DNA of 55,441 nt from CAZKEG01 sp964601575 (GTDB taxonomy: Bacteria; Desulfobacterota; Thermodesulfobacteria; Thermodesulfobacteriales; Thermodesulfatatoraceae). The stretch spans positions 1 to 55,441 of the forward strand of contig CAZROA010000092.1 of the NCBI GenBank assembly GCA_964601575.1, written 5' to 3'. The translations under genes and the position numbers were made by a program. Every line of letters starts with the position of its first letter. Within the stretch, counting starts at the first letter, position 1. Below, piece by piece: positions 18,605 to 27,901 of this stretch. Below the pieces are notes generated by a model that saw only the letters and a list, made by a program, of their open reading frames with translations, was not told the DNA's origin and made no database searches.

Positions 18605-19237
18605 ATGACCGGAAACATCTTTGACATCCCCTTTGAAGAGATCTTAGCGGAATCCGTAAGGACCCACGGGCATTTGTGTGCCGGCCAGGTGCTCGGGGTG
18701 CGGCTGGCCCTTTTGGGCTTGCGTCTGATCGGGATAAAGGATCCTCGTGGTGAGGATCGGAAAAAGTTTCTCGTCTACGTGGAGATCGACCGCTGTGCCA
18801 CCGATGCCATCCAATCGGTTACCGGGGCAAGCCTTGGTAAGAGGTCGCTTAAGTTTGTAGACTACGGGATCATGGCCGCCACCTTCGTCAACCTTGAGAC
18901 TGGTAAGGCCTATCGGATCATCGCGCGTGAGGAGGCCCGAGAGCTTTCTAAGCGTTATTTCCCGGAGATCCCGGACAAATATCGCCGTCAACTAGAGGCC
19001 TATCGGATTATGCCAGACGAAGAACTCTTCGAGGTCCAAGAAGTAGAAGTCAAGGTGCCCGAGTTTGATCTCCCTGGTCGTCCTAAAAAGAGGGTGCAAT
19101 GTGAACGATGTGGGGCCTGGGTCCAGGACGGGCGAGAGGTGATCCAAAACGGCCAAATCTTATGCCGTGCTTGCGCCTTTGGTGGCTATTTCCGCGTCCT
19201 TCGCCCGGCGAACGAGCTCCTGAAGCCTGATCAATAG
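18605..19237 (+). CDS. FmdE family protein with C-terminal zinc ribbon
   Basis: This 210-residue protein resembles FmdE, which is found next to tungsten/molybdenum formylmethanofuran dehydrogenase genes in archaea but is common in bacteria lacking that enzyme. The N-terminal HGHLCAGQVLGVR supplies His21, His23 and Cys25, and IDRCATDAIQSVTGASLGKR follows. The C-terminus has a zinc ribbon with cysteines 166, 169, 187 and 190. A role in molybdenum or tungsten enzyme maturation is often proposed but not proven. AGGAGG precedes the ATG. Its last 78 bases overlap the converging holB gene. Confidence 0.88.
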   Translation: MTGNIFDIPFEEILAESVRTHGHLCAGQVLGVRLALLGLRLIGIKDPRGEDRKKFLVYVEIDRCATDAIQSVTGASLGKRSLKFVDYGIMAATFVNLETGKAYRIIAREEARELSKRYFPEIPDKYRRQLEAYRIMPDEELFEVQEVEVKVPEFDLPGRPKKRVQCERCGAWVQDGREVIQNGQILCRACAFGGYFRVLRPANELLKPDQ

Positions 19238-20158
19238 GGCCAGCATGGCCAGCTCCCGATTTATGTTTCGTTCCAAAGAGCGGATGGTCTCTTCCACCAG
19301 GGCCATGGCTGGGAAGGCCACCGACTTGGGAACCATGGGTGGGAAACTCCGGGGGTATTCCTCAAGGCCAAGCCCTGCCCGAAGGCTCTGTCTGAGCCAG
19401 ACCAAGGTCAACTCCAAGAAAAAAGTCAAATGATCTTTTAAACCGGCCAAGACCTCGGCCAAGGAAAGGAGTCTGGCAGGGTCTTTACTCTCTATGGCGG
19501 TGGCCAGACGGGAGAGTTCCTCCAAAAAGCCCCGTTCCGCCAGCCGCAGGGCACGGCCAAGGCTGCCTTCGGCCAGAATGGCCAGCCCTTGGGCCTCCTC
19601 TGGAGATCTTTCAAAGCGCTCGACCAAGACCTGAGAAATGAGTTGCGCCGGCAGGGGACGAAAACGGACCACCTGTGAACGCGAAACAATAGTAGGGAGA
19701 AGGACATCGGTAGAGACCGCCAGGAGGACAAACAGGGTATAAGGTGGTGGTTCTTCTAAGGATTTGAGCAGGGCATTGGCTGCCTCCCGCGTCAAGGCCT
19801 CGGCCTGAGGGATGAGAATGAGCCTTCTTTCGGCCTCTAAAGGGACAAACCGAAGTTTGGCCTCAAGGGCCCTGATTTGTTCGATCTTTAGGCTTTTCCC
19901 TTGGGGCTCAAGATACTCGACATCTGGATGGACGCCGCGGATAAACTTTCGGCAACCAGGGCACTGTCCGCAGGCCAGGCCTTCTTTACAGACCAGCTTA
20001 AAGAACAAGGCCTTGGCTGTGGTTTCTTTACCAACCCCTTCGGGACCAACAAAGAGATAGACTTGGGGGAGACGCCCGCGTTGTAAGGCCTCATCAAAGA
20101 TCCGAAGGGCCTGGTTCTGGCCGACGATTTCTTCAAACCTTAAAGGTCGCTCTGACAC
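19160..20158 (-). CDS. holB: DNA polymerase III subunit delta'
   Basis: This is the clamp-loader subunit that pairs with DnaX and HolA. Its features are VGPEGVGKE (Walker A-like, about 38-45), a zinc site at cysteines 57, 63, 66 and 69, and NALLKSLEEPPPYTLFVLL, typical of the DnaX/HolB AAA fold. Length is 332 residues. The start overlaps the murA end by 19 bases. The 3' end overlaps the converging FmdE gene by 78 bases, so the last 25 residues are double-coding with the FmdE C-terminus. Confidence 0.9.
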   Translation of the reverse strand: MSERPLRFEEIVGQNQALRIFDEALQRGRLPQVYLFVGPEGVGKETTAKALFFKLVCKEGLACGQCPGCRKFIRGVHPDVEYLEPQGKSLKIEQIRALEAKLRFVPLEAERRLILIPQAEALTREAANALLKSLEEPPPYTLFVLLAVSTDVLLPTIVSRSQVVRFRPLPAQLISQVLVERFERSPEEAQGLAILAEGSLGRALRLAERGFLEELSRLATAIESKDPARLLSLAEVLAGLKDHLTFFLELTLVWLRQSLRAGLGLEEYPRSFPPMVPKSVAFPAMALVEETIRSLERNINRELAMLALLIRLQELVRRAKDAEIATKGASTA

Positions 20159-21447
20159 AAGGTATCCCTAAAGGTCTGGCAGGATTCTTCCCAAATCTTG
20201 GCCCCTACCTTGGAGAGCTTTTCGGTCAGGGCCTCGTATCCCCTTTTGAGATGGGAAAGACCGGCGATCTCTGTCACCCCATCTGCACCAAGGGCAGCCA
20301 AGACGAGAGAGGCGCTGGCCCGCAGATCCGTAGCCCTTACCGGGGCAGCCTGGAGTTTACGGACACCGTTAACCACCGCCACCCGTCCTTCCACCACGAT
20401 GTTGGCCCCCATACGCCTGAGCTCATCCACGTGATGGAACCGGTTTTCAAAGACGGTCTCTACAATGACCGAAGTCCCCTTGGCTTTGGCCAACAAGGCC
20501 ATGATCTGAGCTTGAAGGTCCGTGGGGAAGCCGGGATAAGGGGCGGTGCGTACCTCAACCGGCTTGAGAGAACGGCCCTTTTTGCTACGGATGCCCTTCT
20601 CGGAGACGTCGATCTGGAGCCCGGCTTCTCTCAGTTTGGCGATCACCGTCTCTAGGTGATGGGGATCAGCCCCTTTGATTACCACTTCTCCGCCAGCGAG
20701 GGCCGGGGCCATAAGATAAGTGCCGGCCTCGATCCGATCGGGGATGATGTTCACCTCCACTGGAGAGAGTTCTTTGACCCCCTCAATGACAATGGTTTCG
20801 GTGCCAAGACCCGAGATCTTGGCCCCCATTTGGTTGAGCATCAGCCCCAAGGCCACCACCTCCGGTTCCCGGGCGGCGTTGTGGATCACCGTCTTGCCCT
20901 TGGCCAAGGTGGCGGCCATCATCAGGTTTTCTGTGGCCGTAACCGAAGGAAAATCAAAGATGATTTCTGTTCCGCGAAGCCCCCGTGGGGCACGCATATT
21001 GATATACCCGTGCTCAAGTTCCCACCGGGCCCCCAGGGCCTCCAGCCCCTTGATGTGAAAATCCACCGGGCGTTTGCCGATCTTACAGCCACCAGGAAGG
21101 GCTACCCGGGCCTTACCCAGCCTGGCTACCAAAGGCCCCAGGACCAAGATCGAAGCCCGCATCCGGGTGACCAGTTCATAAGAGGCCTCGGCCCTTTCCA
21201 AATGAGAGGTATCCACCGTGAGGATGTCCTGAAAACTATCGTAATGGGCCCCCAGACGAGAGAGAAGTTCTAACATGGTGGAAATATCTAGGAGCCAGGG
21301 GACGTTCCTAAAAAAGAATTCCCCGCCGACCAGGATGGTAGCCGCTAGGGCCGGGAGCGCCGCGTTTTTGGCCCCACTTATTTGGATTTCTCCAGAGAGT
21401 TTGTGGCCCCCTTCGATAAAGAGGCAGGTATCCCTTTGATGCGGCAT
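20140..21447 (-). CDS. murA: UDP-N-acetylglucosamine 1-carboxyvinyltransferase
   Basis: MurA starts peptidoglycan precursor synthesis by adding enolpyruvate to UDP-GlcNAc. The product has GAKNAALPALAATIL near the N-terminus, and the fosfomycin-target cysteine is present as Cys121 in LPGGCKIGKRPVD. I start at the ATG at 21445-21447, because AGGTG lies eight bases upstream; a GTG three codons earlier has no spacing for a ribosome site. It follows prmC by about 70 bases, a common prmC-murA arrangement. Length is 435 residues. Confidence 0.95.
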   Translation of the reverse strand: MPHQRDTCLFIEGGHKLSGEIQISGAKNAALPALAATILVGGEFFFRNVPWLLDISTMLELLSRLGAHYDSFQDILTVDTSHLERAEASYELVTRMRASILVLGPLVARLGKARVALPGGCKIGKRPVDFHIKGLEALGARWELEHGYINMRAPRGLRGTEIIFDFPSVTATENLMMAATLAKGKTVIHNAAREPEVVALGLMLNQMGAKISGLGTETIVIEGVKELSPVEVNIIPDRIEAGTYLMAPALAGGEVVIKGADPHHLETVIAKLREAGLQIDVSEKGIRSKKGRSLKPVEVRTAPYPGFPTDLQAQIMALLAKAKGTSVIVETVFENRFHHVDELRRMGANIVVEGRVAVVNGVRKLQAAPVRATDLRASASLVLAALGADGVTEIAGLSHLKRGYEALTEKLSKVGAKIWEESCQTFRDTLCQSDL

Positions 21448-21519
21448 CTCGATCACCTAAAGATATTTTTTGGCGAAACTCTTCTTAAGACAAAGAAAAA
21501 GATTATGCAAGAGGCGTTT

Positions 21520-22362
21520 TTATTTCTTGGCCACAAGCACCCGTTTAAACCCCAAAAAATCGCGTTTAAACGAGATTTGATAGCCCAACTCCTTGGCCAG
21601 AGAGCTGACCAGAGTAGCCTGATTATAACCTATTTCCAGAAAGACATATCCCCCGGGGCACAGGTAATCAGGGGCTTGTTCTAAAGTACGCCGGATAAAG
21701 GCCAGACCATTCTCTTCGGCCAGCAAGGCCTCCTTTGGTTCGTAGTCTCTGACCTCCGAAGGGAGCTCAGGCCATTCTTCCGGGGCGATGTAAGGTGGAT
21801 TGCTCACAATGGCCTCAAAAAAAGGCCCCTTTTTAAAAGGCTCAAGCCAGTTTCCCCGGATAAAAAAGACCCTTTCTTCTAGGTGCCAGTATCTACGATT
21901 TTTACAGGCTACTTTTAAAGCCGCCGGGCTCAACTCCACTCCGAAGAGGCGGAAATCCGGGCACTCTAAGGCCAAGGTAAGGGAAATGACCCCTGAGCCC
22001 ACCCCTAACTCACAGAGGTGGGCCGGGCGGCAGGTCAAGGTCTCAAGCACAGCCTCAACTAAGATTTCTGTCTCTGGGCGCGGTATCAAGGCCCCGGAAG
22101 AGATGAAAAATCGGTACCCAAAGAATTCCGTTTCTCCTAAAAGGTAGGCCAGAGGTATACCTTTTAGACGATTCTCAAGAATATCCTGAAAGCGTTTTAT
22201 AAGGTCTTCCGGGAGTTCTCCCTCATAGAAATAAACCTTCAGAGGGGGTATCTTCAAAAGATGAGCTAAAATCAAACGGATTTCATTTTCGGCCTCTTCT
22301 TTTTTTAGGCCTCTCTCTTGAAGAAGGGGGATATTTTTTTGTAAAAGGGAATAGATCTTCAC
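21520..22362 (-). CDS. prmC: Peptide chain release factor N5-glutamine methyltransferase
   Basis: PrmC methylates the GGQ glutamine of release factors. The 280-residue product has the N-terminal helical domain (EAENEIRLILAHLLKIPP), the SAM motif LCELGVGSGVISLTLAL and the catalytic SNPPYIAPEEW. No prfA lies beside it in the window; murA follows downstream. The gene is divergent from the biotin carboxylase gene. Confidence 0.94.
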   Translation of the reverse strand: MKIYSLLQKNIPLLQERGLKKEEAENEIRLILAHLLKIPPLKVYFYEGELPEDLIKRFQDILENRLKGIPLAYLLGETEFFGYRFFISSGALIPRPETEILVEAVLETLTCRPAHLCELGVGSGVISLTLALECPDFRLFGVELSPAALKVACKNRRYWHLEERVFFIRGNWLEPFKKGPFFEAIVSNPPYIAPEEWPELPSEVRDYEPKEALLAEENGLAFIRRTLEQAPDYLCPGGYVFLEIGYNQATLVSSLAKELGYQISFKRDFLGFKRVLVAKK

Positions 22363-22471
22363 GTTTAAAGAGTACCCAAGTCCAAAGGGTCAGCAAGGAC
22401 TTTTCTAATCGAGATTTTTTGAATATAGTCCGAACAAAAGCTAGAGATTTTGTGCAAAAGGGAGCAAAATC

Positions 22472-23929
22472 ATGGAAAAAAAGATAAAAAGTATCCTTAT
22501 TGCCAATCGAGGTGTTCCTGCCGTCCGTATCATGGATACTTGCCGAGATCGGCGGATCCGGACTATTGCCGTGTACAGCAATCCAGATCGATTGGCCTAT
22601 CACGTGCGTTTGGCAGATTCGGCCATTTATATTGGTGAGGCCCCGCCGGTTGAGTCTTATCTCAACATGGAAAAGATCATCGGGGCCGCCCTTAAGGCTG
22701 GGGCCGATGCCATCCATCCGGGCTGGGGTTTTTTGGCGGAAAACGCCGACTTTGCGGAAATGGTCATGGATGCCGGCCTGATCTGGATAGGCCCTCCACC
22801 AAAGGTCATTCGGGCCATGGGTGACAAAGTCGAAGCCAAGAGGCTGGCTAAGAAGGCCAATGTGCCCACCATCCCCGGGCTTGACGATGTCAAAGACATC
22901 GAGCAGGTCAAACGCTGGATCAGAGAAGAAGACATCACCTTTCCGATCATGCTCAAGGCCGCGCGAGGAGGTGGTGGTAAGGGGATGGTCAAGGTGGAAT
23001 CCGAAGAGGAACTTCCGGTGGCCTTTTCCAAGGCCAAATCCGAGGCCATGAAGGCCTTTGGAGATGATCGTCTTTTGGTGGAAAAATACATAAGCAAAGG
23101 GCGCCATATAGAAGTCCAGGTAGTCGGAGACAAACACGGTAAGGTAGTGCATCTCTTCGAGCGTGAATGTACCCTCCAGCGCCGCAACCAGAAAATTATC
23201 GAAGAGGCCCCTTCTCCCTCCATCGATGAAGATCTCCGGGAAGAGATTTGTTACACCGCGGTTCGCCTCATGCGGGAGATTGGCTATACCTCTGCCGGTA
23301 CCGTAGAGTTCATCTTTGATTCCTTCACCAATAAATTTTATTTCTTGGAGGTTAATACCCGGCTCCAGGTGGAACACGGTGTTACCGAACTCATCACCGG
23401 TCTTGACTTGGTCTCCCTTATGATTGATGTCGCCGAAGGGAAACGTCTACCAGTTCGTCAGTCAGAGATCAAAACCAACCGTTGGGCCCTGGAGGTGCGG
23501 GTCAACGCCGAAGATCCCATTACCTTTAATCCTTCCTTTGGTACCATTACCAGGCTCCAGCTCCCCCAAGGCCCGGCGGTGCGGATTACCCAAGGGGTCT
23601 ATGAAGGGGCGGAAGTGCCTCCTTACTACGATTCTCTGCTTATGCTCCTTATGACTACCGGGCCCACCCGTGAAGGGGCCATTCGAACTATGGATCGCGT
23701 CCTGGGGCGTGATCTGCGGGTCGAAGGGGTCAAGACCATCGCCCCCTTGCTCTTAAGCATTATTCGTCATCCTCGGTTTCAGGCCGGACGTTTCTCTACC
23801 ACCTTTATCGAGGAACATATGGATGAATTGGTGGCCATGTTTGAAGAGAAGAATACCGAGGACGAGGCCCTTAAGATCGCCAAGTATGTAGCCAAGATTT
23901 CGGCCCTCGGACCGCAAAATTGGATGTAA
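22472..23929 (+). CDS. Biotin carboxylase (pyruvate/acetyl-CoA carboxylase subunit A type)
   Basis: This ATP-grasp enzyme carboxylates biotin on the partner protein. IKSILIANRGVPAVRIM opens the biotin carboxylase fold; KAARGGGGKGM is the glycine-rich ATP loop, and FLEVNTRLQVEHGVTE carries catalytic residues. At 485 residues it is full length, and GGAG precedes the ATG. The next gene, 11 bases downstream, encodes the carboxyltransferase-biotin carrier chain. Together they resemble the two-subunit pyruvate carboxylase (PycA/PycB) of archaea and Aquificales, which would feed oxaloacetate into biosynthesis or CO2 fixation. The substrate is inferred, not seen. Confidence 0.9.
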   Translation: MEKKIKSILIANRGVPAVRIMDTCRDRRIRTIAVYSNPDRLAYHVRLADSAIYIGEAPPVESYLNMEKIIGAALKAGADAIHPGWGFLAENADFAEMVMDAGLIWIGPPPKVIRAMGDKVEAKRLAKKANVPTIPGLDDVKDIEQVKRWIREEDITFPIMLKAARGGGGKGMVKVESEEELPVAFSKAKSEAMKAFGDDRLLVEKYISKGRHIEVQVVGDKHGKVVHLFERECTLQRRNQKIIEEAPSPSIDEDLREEICYTAVRLMREIGYTSAGTVEFIFDSFTNKFYFLEVNTRLQVEHGVTELITGLDLVSLMIDVAEGKRLPVRQSEIKTNRWALEVRVNAEDPITFNPSFGTITRLQLPQGPAVRITQGVYEGAEVPPYYDSLLMLLMTTGPTREGAIRTMDRVLGRDLRVEGVKTIAPLLLSIIRHPRFQAGRFSTTFIEEHMDELVAMFEEKNTEDEALKIAKYVAKISALGPQNWM

Positions 23930-23940
23930 AGGTGGGAGCC

Positions 23941-25956
23941 ATGATCAACATCGTTAGACCAGGTATGAGCCCAAGAGAGATCGTCAAGACCTTACGCGAC
24001 CTAGACGGGGTGATGTTTACCTCTACCGGGATGCGCGATGCGGGTCAATCCGACTACAAGAATCGTCACCGCATCCACGACCTGGCTACCTTGGCCCCTT
24101 ATTACGAAAAGATGGGGCTTTTCAGCGCCGAATGCCATGGAGGGGCCAGGTGGCACGTAGGGATCATGAACCGCCGGGAGAGCCCCTTTGAAGAGATCCG
24201 CATCCTGCGTGAACGGATGCCGAGTGTGCTCTTGCAGACCCTTATCCGTGAGACCAATCTCTGGGGATATCGGCCTTATCCCAAGAACGTCATTGAATAC
24301 GTGGTCTCCCGGGTGGATATCGATGTCTGGCGTTGTTTTTCTTTTTTGAACGACATTCGTAACATGCGTACGGTGGCGGAAATCGTGATGAAACGGGGCC
24401 GCCTCTTCCAGCCGGCCTTTTCCTTCACCCAGGCCGAATGGACGACTAACGAATACTATCTCTCGGTGGTGGATGAGATCATCGCCCTCTGCGGGGGGAC
24501 AGATGAGATCATCCTTTGCATCAAGGACATGGCCGGTGTGGGGAGCCCGGAGCGCATTAGAAGCCTGGTTGATGCCATCAAACAGAAATACCCCGACCTG
24601 GTCATCCAGTATCATCGCCACACCACCGACGGCCTGGCCCTCCCGGCCCTTTTGGCCGCGGCTCAGGCCGGGGCCAAGATCCTTGATGTCGAAGAGGATT
24701 CCCTCACCCGTTTCTACGGCCAGCCGCCTATTCTGGCGGTCCATGCCTATCTTGAGGAGGCCGGGATCAAGGTCCATCTCAATCGCCAGGCGGCGGAAGA
24801 GGCCGTCCAAAAAGTACGGGAGTGGATCAATCACTATCACTGGGCGGAATCACCCTTTAAGGGTTTTGACCATAACGTTACCAAACATCGTATGCCAGGC
24901 GGGGCCTTCCCTAGCTCCTTTGAACAGGCTGAAAAAGGCGGTTTTTTACACCTGATGCCCCAGATCCTGCGGGTCATGTCCCTTTACAATCGTATCGTCA
25001 AGTACTTTGACGTCACCCCAGGCTCTCAGATCACCTGGGTAACCTGCTGCGGCATCGTCAACAAATACGCCAAAGAAAAGGGCGAGGCCGGCGTCCAGCA
25101 TGTCATCAGATTATTGACCAAATTCGTCGAAGAGATGGATCAGGACTTCGACCGCATGGAACCCCACGAGCAAGAAGAATTGCTCCTCCTCTTTCGCAAT
25201 GCCCCGGGAGATTTCAAGAACCTCCTCCTTGGTAAATACGGGCGCCTTCCCATGGGCTGGCCGGCGGAATGGGTCTATCGCAGTACCTTTGGGGACGAAT
25301 GGGAGGAAAAGATCAAGGAACGCACTGATCGTTCGCCGCTAGAGACAGTCAAGGAGGATGACTTAGAAAAACTGCGCCAGGAACTCAAGGAACAGATAGG
25401 CCGTGATCCTACGGAGGAAGAATTTATCCTCTATCTCATGCACCCCAAAGACGCCGTAGAGTTTATCAAATTTCGGGAAGAATTCGGTCTGGCGCCCTTG
25501 GTCTTACCCACCAACGTCTGGCGAGAGGGCCTTAAGAGACCCGGAGACAAGGTGGATTTTGAACTAGACGGCAAACCCTATACTATCGAGTTGGTCTCTG
25601 TGGGGGCGGAACACGAGGGTGTGATCCATGTGGTCATGAAGGTCAATAACAAGACCAGGGTCTACACAGTAGAGACCCCTCGGGTGAAGAAGAAAGAGGT
25701 GCGTAAGGCCCAAGGCCCGAATCAGATCGGGGCCCCGATTACCGGAACGGTTTGGCGCATCGGTAATCCTGAGCGCGGGACCCTTAAGGTGGGTGACATC
25801 GTGCGTAAGGGGGAAGAGATCGCCAACCTTGAGGCCATGAAGATGGAAAACGCCATCGTGGCCCCGTTTGATGCCCAGATTGTGGCCATTCACGTCAAGC
25901 TAAACGAGACGGTGGAGGAAGGGCAGCTTCTTTTTGAACTGAAGCCCTTGGAATAA
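23941..25956 (+). CDS. Divergent carboxyltransferase with C-terminal biotin carrier domain
   Basis: This 671-residue protein joins an HMGL-like carboxyltransferase barrel to a biotinyl domain. The metal ligands expected for PycB/OadA are retained: Asp33 (MRDAGQS), the Lys195 that would be carbamylated (CIKDMAG), and His225/His227 (QYHRHTTDG). The surrounding sequence departs from the usual form, for example ECHGGARWHVGIM where EVWGGATFD is typical. The biotinylated lysine is Lys634 in EAMKMEN. I start at the ATG at 23941, preceded by AAGGTGGGAG; a TTG seven codons upstream lacks a ribosome site. The partner is the biotin carboxylase just upstream. The acceptor may be pyruvate, but the divergence leaves this open. 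Confidence 0.88.
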   Translation: MINIVRPGMSPREIVKTLRDLDGVMFTSTGMRDAGQSDYKNRHRIHDLATLAPYYEKMGLFSAECHGGARWHVGIMNRRESPFEEIRILRERMPSVLLQTLIRETNLWGYRPYPKNVIEYVVSRVDIDVWRCFSFLNDIRNMRTVAEIVMKRGRLFQPAFSFTQAEWTTNEYYLSVVDEIIALCGGTDEIILCIKDMAGVGSPERIRSLVDAIKQKYPDLVIQYHRHTTDGLALPALLAAAQAGAKILDVEEDSLTRFYGQPPILAVHAYLEEAGIKVHLNRQAAEEAVQKVREWINHYHWAESPFKGFDHNVTKHRMPGGAFPSSFEQAEKGGFLHLMPQILRVMSLYNRIVKYFDVTPGSQITWVTCCGIVNKYAKEKGEAGVQHVIRLLTKFVEEMDQDFDRMEPHEQEELLLLFRNAPGDFKNLLLGKYGRLPMGWPAEWVYRSTFGDEWEEKIKERTDRSPLETVKEDDLEKLRQELKEQIGRDPTEEEFILYLMHPKDAVEFIKFREEFGLAPLVLPTNVWREGLKRPGDKVDFELDGKPYTIELVSVGAEHEGVIHVVMKVNNKTRVYTVETPRVKKKEVRKAQGPNQIGAPITGTVWRIGNPERGTLKVGDIVRKGEEIANLEAMKMENAIVAPFDAQIVAIHVKLNETVEEGQLLFELKPLE

Positions 25957-25990
25957 TTTAAGTTTAACCTCAGAAAATAAAACTTTTCGT

Positions 25991-26046
25991 CCCGCCAAAT
26001 TTGCCAGAAAAGGGGTCTCTTTGGCCTGAGACAAAAACGTGGCGGG
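25991..26046 (+). promoter_or_regulatory. Possible structured leader upstream of carA
   Basis: CCCGCCA at 25991-25997 pairs perfectly with TGGCGGG at 26040-26046. It encloses a second perfect hairpin, GTCTC (26015-26019) with GAGAC (26028-26032), and GCCA/TGGC offers an alternative pairing. The element sits in the 140-base spacer 50 bases before carA. It could be an attenuator or protein-binding leader for pyrimidine/arginine control, or a decoration without function. No known riboswitch consensus was recognised. Confidence 0.35.
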
Positions 26047-26096
26047 TTCTCGTGGGCCATGGTAAAAAGGCGGCAATAAGAGTTCGGGAGCAAGCC

Positions 26097-27215
26097 ATGA
26101 AGGCCTTGATTATGCTTGAAGACGGGACCTATTTTTGGGGCCGTTCCTTCACCGGCCCTGGAGAGGCCTTTGGTGAGATTGTCTTTAACACGGCCATGAC
26201 CGGTTACCAGGAGATTCTTACCGACCCCTCCTATCGCGGGCAGATCGTGACCATGACTTATCCGCTGATCGGTAATTACGGCGTTAATGACGAAGACAAC
26301 GAGAGCCTTAATATCCATGTTGAGGCCTTTGTCGTTCGGGAATATCAGCCTTTTTATAGTAATTGGCGGGCCAAACGTTCGTTAGGGGAGTGGCTGAGGC
26401 AAAACGGCATCCTGGGCATCGAGCAGGTAGACACCCGGGCCCTTACCCGCCACATCCGGGTGCAAGGGGCCATGAAGGCCGGCATTTCCACTAAAGACCT
26501 GGATCCCAAGTCGCTTCTTGAGCGGGTGAAGGCCTCTCCGGGTCTGGTCGGGCGAGATCTGGTCAAGGAGGTCACCTGTAAAGAACCCTATCGTTGGGTT
26601 GATGGTGAGATCCGCGAGGAATTCCCGTTTGATCCCAACGGCGGTCCAAAAGTAGTGGTTATCGACTGTGGGCTTAAGTTCAATCAGCTCCGAATCATGG
26701 AGGAAAAGGGCTGCCAACTCTTGGTTGTTCCGGCTCATACCCCAGCGGAAAAGATTTTGGCCTACGATCCCGATGGGGTCTTTTTCTCTAACGGTCCCGG
26801 AGATCCCGCTGCCGTGCCCTATGTGGTAGAGACCGCCAAGGCCATCCTTGGGAAGAGGCCGGTCTTTGGGATTTGTCTGGGGCACCAGATGCTGGGCCAG
26901 GCCTTTGGGGCCTCGACCTATAAGCTAAAATTTGGCCACCGCGGGGCCAACCAGCCGGTGAAGGATCTGGCCACCGGGCGTATCGAGATCACCTCTCAGA
27001 ATCACGGCTTTTGTGTTCGGCAAGAAGAGTTGCCCAAGGAAGTAGAAGTCACGCATATCAACTTAAACGACGGCACTTTAGAAGGCATTAGGCACCGGGA
27101 GATCCCGGCCTTTTCCGTACAATACCATCCGGAAAACGCCCCAGGCCCCCATGACGCCGTCTATCTCTTTGATCGTTTCCTGGAGATGATCAACACTTGG
27201 CGCGAGGGGCATTAG
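26097..27215 (+). CDS. carA: Carbamoyl phosphate synthetase small subunit
   Basis: CarA releases ammonia from glutamine for carbamoyl phosphate synthesis (arginine and pyrimidines). The 372-residue product opens MKALIMLEDGTYFWGRSF and has the class I amidotransferase triad: Cys260 in FGICLGHQMLG, and His344 and Glu346 in VQYHPENAPGP. The start is the ATG at 26097, with GGGAG six bases upstream; upstream codons in frame are not conserved-looking. carB is not adjacent, so the large subunit must lie elsewhere. Confidence 0.96.
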   Translation: MKALIMLEDGTYFWGRSFTGPGEAFGEIVFNTAMTGYQEILTDPSYRGQIVTMTYPLIGNYGVNDEDNESLNIHVEAFVVREYQPFYSNWRAKRSLGEWLRQNGILGIEQVDTRALTRHIRVQGAMKAGISTKDLDPKSLLERVKASPGLVGRDLVKEVTCKEPYRWVDGEIREEFPFDPNGGPKVVVIDCGLKFNQLRIMEEKGCQLLVVPAHTPAEKILAYDPDGVFFSNGPGDPAAVPYVVETAKAILGKRPVFGICLGHQMLGQAFGASTYKLKFGHRGANQPVKDLATGRIEITSQNHGFCVRQEELPKEVEVTHINLNDGTLEGIRHREIPAFSVQYHPENAPGPHDAVYLFDRFLEMINTWREGH

Positions 27216-27223
27216 GAGGAGGA

Positions 27224-27877
27224 ATGAACCGGGAACGGATAGCGGTCATCATTATTTTTTTCCTGCTTACCGGCTTGATGGTCGCTTTGGTCTATCTTTT
27301 TAACCTCAGGCAGGTGCTTCCTGTGTGGGCTTTGGCCACCATGGTGGCTGCCCCACCTGTCCTCGGTCTAATTCTTGTCTTTTTGGTGGGAAGGGAAAGA
27401 AAGGTCGAGTTGCCGGTCTCTCCGCCTCCGTCAGAAAGGCCTCAAGAAGAACCCAAGGTTGAAGAAAAACCGGTAGAGGCTGTTCAACCACAGGAAGGCC
27501 CGCCTCCTGAGGCCTATGTGGCGGCCCTGGTCTCTGTTCTCCAACGAGAAGGGCGTCTTCTGGATTTTCTCTATGAGGATCTGGATGCCTATGATGATGC
27601 CCAGATCGGGGCAGCGGTACGCACTATTCATCGGGGCTTACGTGGTGCCCTTTTGGACTTGATGGAGCTCGCCCCGGTGATCGAGGCCAAGGAAGGGACC
27701 GAGGTGGTGGTGGAAGAAGGCTTTGATCCCAAAGAGATCAGGCTGGTGGGAAAGGTTCGAGGCAAACCCCCTTTTCGGGGGATACTCCGCCATCGAGGTT
27801 GGCGGTTGGTTGGTTTCAGATTGCCCAAACCCAAGAGAGATGATGTCCTTGCCCCGGCAGAGGTGGAAATTCCCTGA
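27224..27877 (+). CDS. DUF2760 domain membrane protein
   Basis: This 217-residue protein has two N-terminal membrane helices (about 7-28 and 35-56), a Pro/Glu-rich linker (about 62-90) and a C-terminal domain with the DUF2760 pattern: LQREGRLLDFLYEDLDAYDDAQIGAAVR in order, then the FRGILRHRGWRLVGFRL end. The function is unknown in all relatives. GGAGGAGG lies immediately upstream of the ATG. It sits between carA and ribF with short gaps and is probably co-transcribed. Confidence 0.82.
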   Translation: MNRERIAVIIIFFLLTGLMVALVYLFNLRQVLPVWALATMVAAPPVLGLILVFLVGRERKVELPVSPPPSERPQEEPKVEEKPVEAVQPQEGPPPEAYVAALVSVLQREGRLLDFLYEDLDAYDDAQIGAAVRTIHRGLRGALLDLMELAPVIEAKEGTEVVVEEGFDPKEIRLVGKVRGKPPFRGILRHRGWRLVGFRLPKPKRDDVLAPAEVEIP

Positions 27878-27901
27878 GGAAATTCGGTGGGTAAGAGGTG
27901 T

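Noticed and set aside
22283..23377. Minus-strand frame of 364 codons across biotin carboxylase
   Set aside because: It is a shadow of a conserved enzyme gene on the other strand; the sequence is Pro/Gly/His-rich without motifs, and it also overlaps prmC.
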